From Hungatella sp. (lineage in GTDB: Bacteria > Bacillota > Clostridia > Lachnospirales > Lachnospiraceae): a stretch of 64,000 bases of DNA. The stretch is from contig WASS01000020.1 in the NCBI GenBank assembly GCA_009712635.1, forward strand, positions 567,208-631,207, written 5' to 3'. The translations under genes were made by a program, and so were the position numbers. A model generated the notes under the pieces. That model saw only the letters and a program-made list of their open reading frames with translations, ran no database searches and was not told where the DNA came from. This document shows positions 1-9,409 of the stretch, one piece after another; positions within the stretch are counted from its first letter, which is position 1, and each line of letters begins with the position of its first letter.

Positions 1-235
1 CTTCTTCAACGTTCTCATCATCGGTAGCGTCTTCTAAAGCCCGTGTTTCTGCAAATGCCGTTAATGCATTTTTTCCGCTGCTTCCAAAACCTGTGGAAGT
101 AAAAGCAATCACTGTAATTACTGCGGCACCTGCCATAAAAACTGCTGAGGAACGATACATTCGCTTCGTGACCCTTACGGACATTCCTCTGAAGAACTGA
201 CTAATCTGCTGAAGGATAGAGCGTAGTGTAAGCAT
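1..235 (-). CDS. N-terminus of an exported or membrane-anchored protein, cut by the window edge
   Basis: An open frame of 78 codons runs off the left edge. It starts at an ATG at 233-235 behind a GAGGAG ribosome site. The product begins with a basic stretch (Arg/Lys around residues 17-26), then a hydrophobic segment around residues 28-48 and a Ser/Gly-rich, then acidic region. This looks like a signal or anchor sequence of an exported protein. In related clostridia, N-termini like this often belong to secreted cell-wall hydrolases, but no catalytic domain is visible, so the function is not assigned. Confidence 0.7.
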   Translation of the reverse strand, partial: MLTLRSILQQISQFFRGMSVRVTKRMYRSSAVFMAGAAVITVIAFTSTGFGSSGKNALTAFAETRALEDATDDENVEE

Positions 236-545
236 AAATACTCCTCTTTCTCTAATCTCATTTGCGTGGGCTTCGGACTGTTCCGTACCCGTTTCTTTGT
301 GTCGTCCGTAATTATAGAAGAATCCCGTTAAAAAAGTCAATGGTCATTTAACATTTTTGTGATAATTTAACTTCTTAATTTTTTCCCGTTTTTATTTTTT
401 TGTTAGTTATACACTATTTTATCTTGTACTTATGTGATTTTTTTGTATTAAACATGTGTTAACTTTTTACAATAGTATTACATTTCTGTTAATTATTCAC
501 CTGTGCACTGATGGCCTGTCTTACTGTTTAAATGTTTTATGTAAA
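236..545. other. Intergenic region with promoter and leader of the left-edge gene
   Basis: About 310 bp without a credible gene. The part next to the left-edge gene is its leader of roughly 70 nt. It can pair CGGAC with GTCCG, but I do not recognise a known riboswitch. The rest, about 340-545, is very AT-rich and shows nothing I can name. A short plus-strand frame starting at 456 has no ribosome site and overlaps the ybaK gene antisense. Confidence 0.5.
311..340 (-). promoter_or_regulatory. Sigma-A-like promoter of the left-edge gene
   Basis: On the minus strand TTGACT (335-340) is followed after 18 nt by a perfect TATAAT (311-316). Transcription would start about 70 nt before the ATG at 235. 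Confidence 0.65.
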
Positions 546-1019
546 CTAAATCAGTGTAATTGGGGCAAAATTACCTTTAATAAAGACAGCCAGTTTCTGA
601 GGAGCAATGACAATTTGCTGACCTCTGATCCCGGCGCTTACTACTATTTCAGGATAATTTTCCGCAGATGCATCAATCCATGTAGGAAACTGCTTTTTCA
701 TTCCCACTGGAGAACACCCGCCCCTGATATAACCGGTGACAGACTGTAAATCTTTTACGGAAATCATTTCAACTTTTTTATCGCCTGTAAGCTTTGCTGT
801 CCTTTTTAAATCCAGCTCAGCATCAACAGGAATACAGCAGACAAAATAACCTGTTTTATCGCCTTTTAATACAAGAGTTTTAAATACACTCCCATGGTCC
901 ACACCCAGCATATCCGCTGCATGGCTTCCTGATAAATCCTGCTCATCAACGGTATATTCCCTTGTATCATAGGCAATCCCCGCTTTATCAAGCATTCTCA
1001 TTACATTTGTTTTTATCAT
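546..1019 (-). CDS. ybaK: Cys-tRNA(Pro)/aminoacyl-tRNA deacylase, YbaK/EbsC family
   Basis: A 157-residue protein spanning the whole YbaK domain, the usual family length. Members hydrolyse mischarged Cys-tRNA(Pro) in trans as cytosolic proofreading factors. The conserved lysine lies in VFKTLVLKG (Lys47), and the Gly-rich motif GYIRGGCSPVGMKK sits around residues 96-109, both typical of the active site. It is divergent from the LysR gene at 1225 and appears monocistronic. Confidence 0.92.
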   Translation of the reverse strand: MIKTNVMRMLDKAGIAYDTREYTVDEQDLSGSHAADMLGVDHGSVFKTLVLKGDKTGYFVCCIPVDAELDLKRTAKLTGDKKVEMISVKDLQSVTGYIRGGCSPVGMKKQFPTWIDASAENYPEIVVSAGIRGQQIVIAPQKLAVFIKGNFAPITLI

Positions 1020-1133
1020 ATCAGATCACTCCTGTCCTTTTGTTTTATGAATTACATCATAATAAGAAAAACTCTGTTTGTCCAGCAAAAGCTGTTGCAG
1101 GCTTTAGGCTGTTTGTCTCCTTGATTTTCCTGC

Positions 1134-1163
1134 TTTACATTCCGATATTTCACCTGATATAAT
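1134..1163 (+). promoter_or_regulatory. Promoter of the LysR gene, with nearby inverted repeats
   Basis: TTTACA (1134-1139), an 18-nt spacer and TATAAT (1158-1163). The -10 lies inside the palindrome GATATAATATC (1156-1166), followed by CAATA-N5-TATTG (1166-1180). Such AT-rich dyads are plausible autoregulatory LysR sites in this divergent region; that role is inferred. Confidence 0.55.
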
Positions 1164-1224
1164 ATCAATATATAGTATTGTGTATTATTATAATGAATGG
1201 TTATAAAATGAAAGGATTTTTAAT

Positions 1225-2124
1225 ATGGATCAGAATCTTTCCCAATATAAAATTTTTTATGAAGTAGCAAAAGCTGGTAATATTTCCAAAGCTGCGAAAG
1301 AACTTTTCATCAGTCAGCCCGCAATCAGTAAGTCCATCAGCAAGCTGGAGGACAATTTAGGTGTGGCATTATTTACCCGAAATTCCAGAGGCGTCCAGCT
1401 GACGGAAGAGGGAAAACTTTTGTTTCATCACACAAAAACAGCATTCGAAGCCATAAACAGAGGGGAACTGGAACTTAAGAGGGTAAAGGATTTTAATATC
1501 GGGCACTTAAGAATTGGTGTGAGCAATACCCTGTGTAAATACATTCTTCTTCCTTATTTAAAGGGATTTATTGAAAAGTATCCTCATATTAAAATTACCA
1601 TAGAAAGCCAGTCCACCACCCATACGGTTGCCATGTTAGAGCAGCAGCAGATAGATTTAGGATTGATCGCTGAGCCCTCCAACCGCCGTCCCCTTTTATT
1701 TAATCCAGTTATGGAGATTCAGGACATCTTTGTGTCAACCAGTGCCTATCTGGAAAATTTATACTTAAGAGAGGGAAAGAATGCCGATTTGTTTCAGACA
1801 GGCAACATCCTTCTATTGGACAAAAATAATATGACCAGGAAGTATATTGACGAATATTTAAATGAAAACCAGATCATTCCCAATCAACTTTTGGAAATTA
1901 CTACGATGGATCTACTGATAGAATTCGCCAAAATTGGTCTGGGGATCGGCTGTGTGATTAAAGAATTTGTCCAGGACGAGCTGGATAAAAAGGAACTGAT
2001 TGAAGTTCCCATGATAGCTGGTATTAAAAAACGAACGGTTGGATTTGCCTATAACCCGGGATCTGTATCCACAGCAATGGAAATTTTCTTTGAAGCAATG
2101 CAGAAAGCCGGAATCAGAGGCTGA
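1225..2124 (+). CDS. LysR-family transcriptional regulator
   Basis: A 299-residue LysR-type regulator. The N-terminal winged helix-turn-helix (about residues 5-65) contains NISKAAKELFISQPAISKSI, the hallmark recognition region. A periplasmic-binding-protein-like effector domain follows from about residue 90. AAAGGA lies 8 nt before the ATG. The gene is divergent from ybaK and convergent with ilvC, sharing a terminator with it. Its target and effector cannot be read from sequence; the divergent ybaK or its own promoter are the default guesses. Confidence 0.9.
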   Translation: MDQNLSQYKIFYEVAKAGNISKAAKELFISQPAISKSISKLEDNLGVALFTRNSRGVQLTEEGKLLFHHTKTAFEAINRGELELKRVKDFNIGHLRIGVSNTLCKYILLPYLKGFIEKYPHIKITIESQSTTHTVAMLEQQQIDLGLIAEPSNRRPLLFNPVMEIQDIFVSTSAYLENLYLREGKNADLFQTGNILLLDKNNMTRKYIDEYLNENQIIPNQLLEITTMDLLIEFAKIGLGIGCVIKEFVQDELDKKELIEVPMIAGIKKRTVGFAYNPGSVSTAMEIFFEAMQKAGIRG

Positions 2125-2131
2125 TAGGCAT

Positions 2132-2191
2132 AAAAAGGCTGATAGAAAAGAGTAATTGTGTTAACCACACTCTCTTTTTATCAGCCTTTTT
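2132..2191. terminator. Bidirectional terminator between the LysR gene and ilvC
   Basis: A long hairpin pairs AAAAAGGCTGATA (from 2132) with TATCAGCCTTTTT (to 2191), with further pairing inside. It has A-runs on one side and T-runs on the other, so it can stop transcription from both convergent genes. Confidence 0.85.
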
Positions 2192-2209
2192 ACATATTCT
2201 AAATTATAT

Positions 2210-3307
<1,098 letters not shown>

Positions 3308-3328
3308 CTAGCTAACAACAAAAACTGC

Positions 3329-3829
3329 CTATGGCAGATAGCGGATATCATCTGATCCTCTGGAAAGTCCTGTCAGACCAGTTCTTGCCAACTCTAAAAT
3401 CTCATAATCTCCAAGGAGGTTAATCAGTGCATCCAGTTTTGACTGGTCGCCTGTCAGCATGACGGTTAAAGAATCTCTTCCCACATCAACGATGGTAGCC
3501 CTGAATATATCTGCAATGGCACTGATCGCCTGACGCTCACTGGCATTGGCGCGGACCTTCACAAGAATAAGTTCACGGTAAACAGAACGTCCGGGCTTCA
3601 ATTCCTTAATGTCCCTGACATCCTCCAGCTTTCTCAGCTGCTTTTCAATCTGATCCAAGATCTCCTGTTCACCCACAGAAACCACTGTCATCCTCGAATA
3701 TCTCTCATCCGCAGTTACTCCTACCGTAAGGCTCTCAATATTATAGCCACGGCGGCTGAACAGTCCGGCTACACGGCTTAAAACGCCGGCAGTGTTATCA
3801 ACCAACAATGATAATACGATTCTTTCCAT
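3329..3829 (-). CDS. ilvN: Acetolactate synthase small (regulatory) subunit
   Basis: The 166-residue regulatory subunit of acetohydroxyacid synthase. The N-terminal ACT domain (LSLLVDNTAGVLSRVAGLFS, residues about 5-24) binds valine for feedback control, and the C-terminal half has the usual small-subunit fold. It sits upstream of ilvC, but the catalytic subunit gene ilvB is not in the window, so the subunits are encoded at separate loci. The gene has its own promoter with an overlapping dyad. Confidence 0.95.
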   Translation of the reverse strand: MERIVLSLLVDNTAGVLSRVAGLFSRRGYNIESLTVGVTADERYSRMTVVSVGEQEILDQIEKQLRKLEDVRDIKELKPGRSVYRELILVKVRANASERQAISAIADIFRATIVDVGRDSLTVMLTGDQSKLDALINLLGDYEILELARTGLTGLSRGSDDIRYLP

Positions 3830-3860
3830 TCACATCCCTGCCTTTTTGTATAATATTTAA

Positions 3861-3889
3861 ATGATAACAATGTAACTGTTATTTGTCAA
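3861..3889 (-). promoter_or_regulatory. ilvN-ilvC promoter with overlapping operator-like inverted repeat
   Basis: On the minus strand TTGACA (3884-3889), a 17-nt spacer and TATCAT (3861-3866). Within it, ATAACA-N7-TGTTAT forms a perfect dyad at 3864-3882 covering the spacer and part of the -10. Such a site would suit a repressor. The leader is only about 25 nt, so there is no room for a T-box. Confidence 0.75.
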
Positions 3890-3940
3890 CTAAATAATAG
3901 GAATGTGTATTATAATCTGGAGTTATACCTATAGACATAT

Positions 3941-4861
3941 TTAATCATTTTCTTCCATATCAAGAACCGGATTCACGTGAACCATGCAATGCTTTACATC
4001 AGGAAAGTGTTCTTCTATGCACAGATGCACCTTTTCTGCAATTTCGTGTGACATTACCAGTTCCAGTTTTCCTTCCGCTGCAATTTCTATATCTACATAT
4101 ACTTTTGCTCCAAACATTCTGGTTCTGATATCGTCAATCCGTTTTACCCCCATAACGGACATTGCAAACTCTTTCATCTTTTGAACTGTATCCTCATCAC
4201 AGGATTTGTCGATCATTTTGTCCATGGAATCACGAAATATATCAATAGCCGCCTTACCAATGAAAATACAGATTACAATACTGGCAAGAGGATCTAAAAC
4301 AGGAACCCCCATTCTTGCACCGCCAATCCCAATCATAGCTCCCACAGAAGATAACGCGTCAGAGCGATGGTGCCAGGCATCTGCCATAACGGCACCTGAA
4401 TTTATCTTTTGGGCTGCTGCTCTTGTGTACCAGTACATCCATTCTTTCACCACAATTGATAAAACTGCCGCAACAAAAGCAATCAAGCCGGGTATTTCAG
4501 CCGTCTTTCCATTCTGTCCTATTATAACTTTAATACCAGTGATGCCAATTACAACGCCCGTAGCCATTAACAAAGAAGCAAGTATGGTAGAAGCAACACA
4601 TTCCATCCGGTCATGACCGTATGGATGCTCTTTATCAGATTTTTTATCTGCCAGCTGCACACCGATCATAACAATAAAAGTACTGAACACATCGGAGGCA
4701 GAATGAACCGCATCCGAAATCATTGCTCCAGAATGGCCAAGTATGCCTGCTGCCAGTTTAAAAGCAGAAAGCATTAAATTAATGACTATGCTCACCACCG
4801 ATACATGCATGGCAAGACTTTTTCCATCTTTTTCTTTCATTAATCCAGTAATACGTTTCAT
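3941..4861 (-). CDS. czcD: Cation diffusion facilitator metal efflux pump (CzcD/FieF type)
   Basis: A 306-residue CDF transporter exporting divalent metals in exchange for protons across the cytoplasmic membrane. About six membrane segments are visible. The metal-site signatures MISDAVHSASD (TM2) and AWHHRSDALSSVG (TM5) are intact, followed by a cytoplasmic C-terminal domain with HVNP near the end. GGGGGACC lies upstream of the ATG. A NiCo riboswitch with an overlapping terminator precedes it, pointing to Ni(II), Co(II) or Fe(II) as the controlled metal rather than zinc. Confidence 0.93.
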   Translation of the reverse strand: MKRITGLMKEKDGKSLAMHVSVVSIVINLMLSAFKLAAGILGHSGAMISDAVHSASDVFSTFIVMIGVQLADKKSDKEHPYGHDRMECVASTILASLLMATGVVIGITGIKVIIGQNGKTAEIPGLIAFVAAVLSIVVKEWMYWYTRAAAQKINSGAVMADAWHHRSDALSSVGAMIGIGGARMGVPVLDPLASIVICIFIGKAAIDIFRDSMDKMIDKSCDEDTVQKMKEFAMSVMGVKRIDDIRTRMFGAKVYVDIEIAAEGKLELVMSHEIAEKVHLCIEEHFPDVKHCMVHVNPVLDMEEND

Positions 4862-4927
4862 ACCAGGTCCCCCAGTTTGATCAGTTTGCCCATAATTTTT
4901 TTTAAACCCCTGCAGCAGCTTATTAAT

Positions 4928-4977
4928 AAAAAATGCACCTGTGGAACAATTAGAGTTAACTACTGTCCCACAGATGC
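4928..4977 (-). terminator. Riboswitch-controlled terminator before the CDF gene
   Basis: On the minus strand GCATCTGTGG pairs with CCACAGGTGC (one mismatch), followed by ATTTTTTATT. The 5' arm, 4968-4977, is also the 3' strand of the NiCo aptamer's last helix. Aptamer and terminator are therefore mutually exclusive, implying that metal binding turns transcription on. Confidence 0.85.
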
Positions 4978-5045
4978 TTTCAGATCATCTGCTGTTGCGA
5001 AAGCAACCCGGCTTACAACTGTTAAGCTGACGCCTGCTCAGTTTG
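4961..5045 (-). promoter_or_regulatory. NiCo (czcD-type) transition-metal riboswitch aptamer
   Basis: The minus strand carries ACTGAGCAGGC near the 5' end, GCCGGG in the middle, a GTTGC-TTTC-GCAAC hairpin and CATCTGTGGGACAGT at the 3' end. These are the conserved blocks I recall for the NiCo four-way-junction riboswitch. The helices GCTTA/TAAGC and CAGATG/CATCTG also form. It lies directly upstream of a CDF metal exporter, the family's typical gene. Reported ligands are Co(II), Ni(II) and, in later work, Fe(II); which applies here is unknown. Confidence 0.87.
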
Positions 5046-5097
5046 TACTGTAGAGTCATGTGCAGTGCAAAGAGTTTAATCCCGTAAACGGGCTTCT

Positions 5098-5126
5098 GTA
5101 ATAGGATATGAACGTATTGCTGTAAA
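5098..5126 (-). promoter_or_regulatory. Promoter of the riboswitch-CDF transcript
   Basis: TTTACA (5121-5126), 17-nt spacer, TATTAC (5098-5103) on the minus strand, just past the end of the upstream metallophosphoesterase gene. The leader then has a small CCCG/CGGG hairpin at 5080-5091 before the aptamer. Confidence 0.55.
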
Positions 5127-5134
5127 AGTTACCA

Positions 5135-5731
5135 TTACTTATAATCAATAATGCAATATTCATATGCATTGATCACAACGGTGCTTCCATACTGATCTTC
5201 TCTCTTAAAAGCATTGCCATAATTAGCATGGATATGACCGTGAAGAAAATACCTGGGTGCATACTTGTCCATTAACATCTTAAAGCAGGAAAAACCGCGA
5301 TGAGGAAGATCCGGCAGATCATTCAGTTCAAAAGCAGGCGCATGGGTAACAAGTATATCAAACCCCTTATTTTTCTTTAACTTCCACCACATGCGCTTAA
5401 TTCTCTGTTCCATTTTCTTTTCTGTAAACTGGTTGGGGGAACCCGGAATATATTCCATGGAACCACCCAGCCCCAAAATTCTCACTCCATTGAAGGTAAC
5501 AATCTCATCTTCAATGCAGACACACCCCTCCGGAGGACATCTCTCATACTGACAATCATGGTTTCCCCTTACGTAATAAACCGGTGCGTGAGAACAGGTG
5601 GCAAAAAACGTCAGATAATTTGCTCTCAAATCTCCGCAGGAAATGATTAAATCAATATCTTTTAGCTTCTCCGGTGTATAGAATTCGTAGAGCGACTTGG
5701 ACTCATGATCCGCCAGTACCAGAATTTTCAC
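5135..5731 (-). CDS. Calcineurin-like metallophosphoesterase
   Basis: A 198-residue single-domain phosphoesterase of the YfcE/MPP type. Metal-site motifs are seen in order: LADHES (residues 6-11), CGDLRAN, RGNHDC, VTHAP and LHGHIHANYG. The first motif reads D-H-E instead of the usual D-x-H, so one metal ligand may be atypical. Its start lies inside the end of the BMP-domain gene (29-bp overlap), so the two are translationally coupled and probably act together. The substrate is unknown. Confidence 0.88.
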   Translation of the reverse strand: MKILVLADHESKSLYEFYTPEKLKDIDLIISCGDLRANYLTFFATCSHAPVYYVRGNHDCQYERCPPEGCVCIEDEIVTFNGVRILGLGGSMEYIPGSPNQFTEKKMEQRIKRMWWKLKKNKGFDILVTHAPAFELNDLPDLPHRGFSCFKMLMDKYAPRYFLHGHIHANYGNAFKREDQYGSTVVINAYEYCIIDYK

Positions 5732-7694
5732 GCTGAAGTTCCTCCGTATCCATGTTCTCGTATATTGTCTGACCCTGAAGACGAACCAATGACCGGGCTT
5801 CTTCTGTTAACTCTTCAAAATCAGGAATCTGCCCTACAACATTTTCCGTAAGCCAGTTCATCGTAGTAATCTCCTCCGGTGTGAGACTTAACCCTTCCTC
5901 ACACTGAATTGTGCCATCCTGAGAGTAAATCGTTCCAACAAATGGCTGGAAGCTTCCTGCCCGAATGGAATTTTTCAAAAATGTAATCAGCCGGTTTGTG
6001 CCGTGAGGGAGATTCTGGGAGCAGATTACATCAATGACGTCTGCAGACATTCCCCACCAGTAGTTAATCGCCTGCTTCCCTTTCATTTCTTTCCTGTCAA
6101 CAGAACCGTGGCAGGTGAGATTTACGATCCTTTCATAAAACTTTCCCCAATGCCAGATTGGAGTAGCCAGGTTTCTCAGGCTTCCATCTGCAGCTTTCTG
6201 ATAAAGACCGTATTCTCTTGTAGGTGCCTGAGGAGTAATCATATCATCACCGGATATAAAGCGGATTCCTTCTTTCTCAAGCTCCGCCTGAGCATCCCGC
6301 CCTGTTATCCTTGACCACTCCAGATAAACCTTCGCATAAGGATTAATCATCCTTGCTCCCAAAGCAAATGCATTGATATTGGCAATGGTTCCGTATATGG
6401 GATAATCTGCAATATAACCAAGTTTGTCATCCCGTGACATGGAAGCAGCTAAAGCTCCCATTAAAAACTTTGATTCGTACATTCTTCCATAATAGGTGCA
6501 GACAGAAGAATAGGACATATTGACCGAACAGTTGAAAACTCTGATTTCCGGATGATCAATGGCAGTCTTTACACTTAAATTAATCATCTGGGAGGCTGTT
6601 GTAAAAATCATGTTGCAGCCGGCTGCAATGGCGGCATCAAAAGCCTTCGCCGTCTCCGCTTCCGAGTCTGCATGGAAAAAGACCATGGTTTTTGTCTTTC
6701 CGTCAAATGCCTGTTCCAGATACATCCTGCCCAGTTCATGACCGTAAGTCCAGCTGGAAGTCTCCGCTGTCTTCGCGTGTATAAATGCTATTTTAAGCAT
6801 GGAAGGATCAAGGCCTGGATTGGGAAGCAGCCAGTTGATCAGCTTCATTGTGGTGTTATCCGATCCTTCGCCTGGCTCCTCCGGCTGCTCAACCAGCGCA
6901 ATCTTATTGCCTCTGGAAGACAGAAGAAGTTCGTCCTTAATCTTAACCAGATCCTTCTTAATCTGCTTTTCCACCCGGTCTTTCACCGACTTGTATCCCA
7001 GCAGCTCCATATAGACTAAAAATGCATCGGAACAGGTCATGTCATAATCATCACCGCCAAATGCGTGAAATGCTTTGGAAAACCGGTCATATGCAGACTT
7101 AAATATCAGCCTGTCATCTTCGCTCCACTGTTCTCCCGGAATTTTATTCATTGCCTTTAAAAGCTTGTCATAGCTGCCTTCCTTGCTGAACCAGATATCA
7201 CAGTTAAAGGAAACCTGATAAAAATCAAGGAATTCGTAATAAAGCCGGTTGTTTAAATCATCCGTTCGCCTAGGAATCATCCGGATTACTGAAGCAGCGA
7301 TACTAAACGCTCCCACATACTTTAATACGCTGACCCTTTTATTGCCTTCCTGAACATAATATTGATTCATGAATTCATAAACAACAATCGGATCATGAAT
7401 TCCTTCCTGAATCTGATGATCATACAGGTAGGCCCACTTCGCTCCAAATTCGGATTTTTCCGACAAAAGGGGCATGAAATTACTGGCAAATGCATTGGTA
7501 CGTCCTTCTGTCTTGGTACCGATTACCTTCTCCAGGGGAATATCCATAATTCCTAAATTGACTTCAGAAACGATATCAGAATAAGATAAGATATCATCAA
7601 GCACTGGCAGATACGGATACTCACCTCTTGATACGGATGCCTGGTACTGCCTTCGCCCTTTTCTTAACGCCCCTACATAATCATATAGTGCCAT
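5703..7694 (-). CDS. Cytosolic protein with ParB-like N-terminus and BMP (PnrA-like) domain
   Basis: A 663-residue protein without signal peptide or lipobox. Around residues 95-128 it has the ParB/sulfiredoxin-like pattern DPIVVYEF...YVQEGNKRVSVLK. From about residue 300 it has a basic-membrane-protein fold (LKIAFIHAKTAETSSWTYGH, FHADSEAETAKAFDAAIAAG), the family of nucleoside-binding lipoproteins such as PnrA/Med. A BMP domain is normally exported; here it appears cytosolic and fused. It overlaps the metallophosphoesterase start. A ligand sensor, perhaps for a nucleoside, is an inference only. Confidence 0.8.
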   Translation of the reverse strand: MALYDYVGALRKGRRQYQASVSRGEYPYLPVLDDILSYSDIVSEVNLGIMDIPLEKVIGTKTEGRTNAFASNFMPLLSEKSEFGAKWAYLYDHQIQEGIHDPIVVYEFMNQYYVQEGNKRVSVLKYVGAFSIAASVIRMIPRRTDDLNNRLYYEFLDFYQVSFNCDIWFSKEGSYDKLLKAMNKIPGEQWSEDDRLIFKSAYDRFSKAFHAFGGDDYDMTCSDAFLVYMELLGYKSVKDRVEKQIKKDLVKIKDELLLSSRGNKIALVEQPEEPGEGSDNTTMKLINWLLPNPGLDPSMLKIAFIHAKTAETSSWTYGHELGRMYLEQAFDGKTKTMVFFHADSEAETAKAFDAAIAAGCNMIFTTASQMINLSVKTAIDHPEIRVFNCSVNMSYSSVCTYYGRMYESKFLMGALAASMSRDDKLGYIADYPIYGTIANINAFALGARMINPYAKVYLEWSRITGRDAQAELEKEGIRFISGDDMITPQAPTREYGLYQKAADGSLRNLATPIWHWGKFYERIVNLTCHGSVDRKEMKGKQAINYWWGMSADVIDVICSQNLPHGTNRLITFLKNSIRAGSFQPFVGTIYSQDGTIQCEEGLSLTPEEITTMNWLTENVVGQIPDFEELTEEARSLVRLQGQTIYENMDTEELQRENSGTGGS

Positions 7695-7782
7695 CCGCAG
7701 TTTCCTCCCATTATTTTATACCCCTATTTTACCATCCAATCGATATTCTGTACAGACGGGCAATTTCTTCGTCATACAGCCA

Positions 7783-8250
7783 TTACACCTTTAAATTGCG
7801 CACTTTAAAGTCACGTTCCAGTTCCCGCTTCTGGTCTTTCTTTGCGATGTCATCCCTTTTATCGTAAAGCTTTTTACCTCTTGCCAGTCCGATCTCCACT
7901 TTAACCAGACTGCCTTTAAAATATACGGAAAGAGGAACCAGAGTATATCCCTTTTGTGCAATCTTTTCATCCAGCTTTTGAATTTCCGATTTATGAAGGA
8001 GGAGCTTTCTGATACGAAGTGGATCTTTGTTAAAAATATTCCCCTTTTCATAAGGACTGATGTTCATGCCAAATACATAAACCTCACCTTTGTCAACTCG
8101 GACAAAAGACTCCTTTACACTGCATTTGCCCATACGTATGGACTTTACTTCTGTGCCAAACAGCTCAATACCGGCTTCATATTTTTCATCGATAAAATAA
8201 TCATGATACGCCTTTTTGTTATTGGCGATTAATTTAAAATTTTCTCCCAT
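7783..8250 (-). CDS. smpB: SsrA-binding protein SmpB
   Basis: The 155-residue partner of tmRNA in trans-translation, rescuing stalled ribosomes. It has the oligonucleotide-binding beta-barrel with [20 protein letters not shown] and the basic tail [15 protein letters not shown]. Length and tail match the family. In many Firmicutes secG-rnr-smpB are consecutive; here a lipoprotein gene sits between rnr and smpB. The ssrA gene is not in the window. Confidence 0.96.
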   Translation of the reverse strand: MGENFKLIANNKKAYHDYFIDEKYEAGIELFGTEVKSIRMGKCSVKESFVRVDKGEVYVFGMNISPYEKGNIFNKDPLRIRKLLLHKSEIQKLDEKIAQKGYTLVPLSVYFKGSLVKVEIGLARGKKLYDKRDDIAKKDQKRELERDFKVRNLKV

Positions 8251-8335
8251 ATTAATAAATCTCCCTTATTAAAACTTTACACAATCATACTACATTATTT
8301 ATATCTCGTAAAGGATAAGAAAATCAGCAAAGGCT

Positions 8336-9409
8336 CTATTTAAAATAAATAATACTGCTGGTATACTGATTTCCAGCCCATTCCGTATAGGATAATCTTT
8401 TACCAGAAGGACTCCAGTTCGTACTTATGGGTTCCGTATTCACAGCAATCTTCATGGAATTTCCGGTAAGTATATCATATACATACAGATTTATATCTGA
8501 TGCATTATTTTTATCCTCTTTCATGCCATAAGCAATCATTCTCTGATCAGGTGACCAGGATACTCCGTACAATTCAGCATTCTCTGCAATTGTAATTTTT
8601 TTATCCTGCTCGGGACTATAAATAATCATGGAACTTTTGGAACCATTATTCTGTAAGATTATCATTTCTTTATTGTCAGGAGACGGTAAGATTTCAGATA
8701 CTTCCCCCAGATTAAGACTGGTCTTTTCCTTTGTAGCCAAGTCTAAGGTCATTAAAATTAAATCTGATTGTGTATTATAATAAATATTGTTGCCCAGTTT
8801 CTCAGCAAGAAATATTCCTTCCTCTTTTAATTCATCAATCAAGCTCATATTTCCAGTTCTGTCAGCCAGATAAACACCACCGCTATATGCTGAACCGATG
8901 ACAGTTTCATTATCAGCCCAGTGCGCACTTTTCGCTCCTCCAATCGGTTCTCCCATAAGCCCAATGCTCTCATGATTCTCCATATTCATAATGAAGTAAG
9001 CAGGATCCCCTAAAACATATTCATCGTATATCAGATATTTTTTATCCCTGGAGAACACAGCTCCCCCAAGCAATACATCTTTTTGTTCCTTGACCAGCTG
9101 ATATTCTTTTGAGTTAATATTCAGTAAATACAGACTCTTTGGATACTGGTCTGATAGTTCCGATAAGCTCATTTTTTCTAATGACTCATTATCTTTTGAA
9201 ACAATTGCAGTATCATCATCAAACCAGTCACTAATCATTATATGTTCCAAACGCTCAGTTTTATCAACTATAATCTTTGGTTCATCAATGATTGTTTTAG
9301 TATTTTCGGGCTCTTGAACCGTGATCTTATTTCTTTCCTTTGCACATCCGGTCATGGTAAACAACAATGCTGCCATCATGCATGCATTAATTAAATATTT
9401 TATTTTCAT
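8336..9409 (-). CDS. Lipoprotein with TolB-like beta-propeller repeats
   Basis: A 357-residue predicted lipoprotein. A basic and hydrophobic signal sequence ends at a lipobox-like MTGC (Cys22), followed by a charged linker and WD40/TolB-like repeats such as LPSPDNKEMIIL, GVSWSPDQRMIAYG and TNWSPSGKRLSY. I choose the ATG at 9407-9409 with GGGAG 9 nt upstream, rather than a TTG at 9418 that touches it. It is probably surface-anchored; a sensory or protein-binding role is inferred. It interrupts the usual rnr-smpB pair. Confidence 0.82.
   Translation of the reverse strand: MKIKYLINACMMAALLFTMTGCAKERNKITVQEPENTKTIIDEPKIIVDKTERLEHIMISDWFDDDTAIVSKDNESLEKMSLSELSDQYPKSLYLLNINSKEYQLVKEQKDVLLGGAVFSRDKKYLIYDEYVLGDPAYFIMNMENHESIGLMGEPIGGAKSAHWADNETVIGSAYSGGVYLADRTGNMSLIDELKEEGIFLAEKLGNNIYYNTQSDLILMTLDLATKEKTSLNLGEVSEILPSPDNKEMIILQNNGSKSSMIIYSPEQDKKITIAENAELYGVSWSPDQRMIAYGMKEDKNNASDINLYVYDILTGNSMKIAVNTEPISTNWSPSGKRLSYTEWAGNQYTSSIIYFK

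Noticed and set aside
236-310. Riboswitch (c-di-AMP or c-di-GMP type) in the leader of the left-edge gene.
   Set aside because: Only a short CGGAC/GTCCG pairing is visible and the conserved cores of those riboswitches are absent.
3830-3940. T-box or attenuator upstream of ilvN.
   Set aside because: The promoter leaves a leader of only about 25 nt and there is no T-box core sequence.
4921-5110. The structured region was first considered as 6S RNA or another independent small RNA.
   Set aside because: The conserved blocks, orientation and overlap with a terminator fit a NiCo riboswitch for the CDF gene much better.
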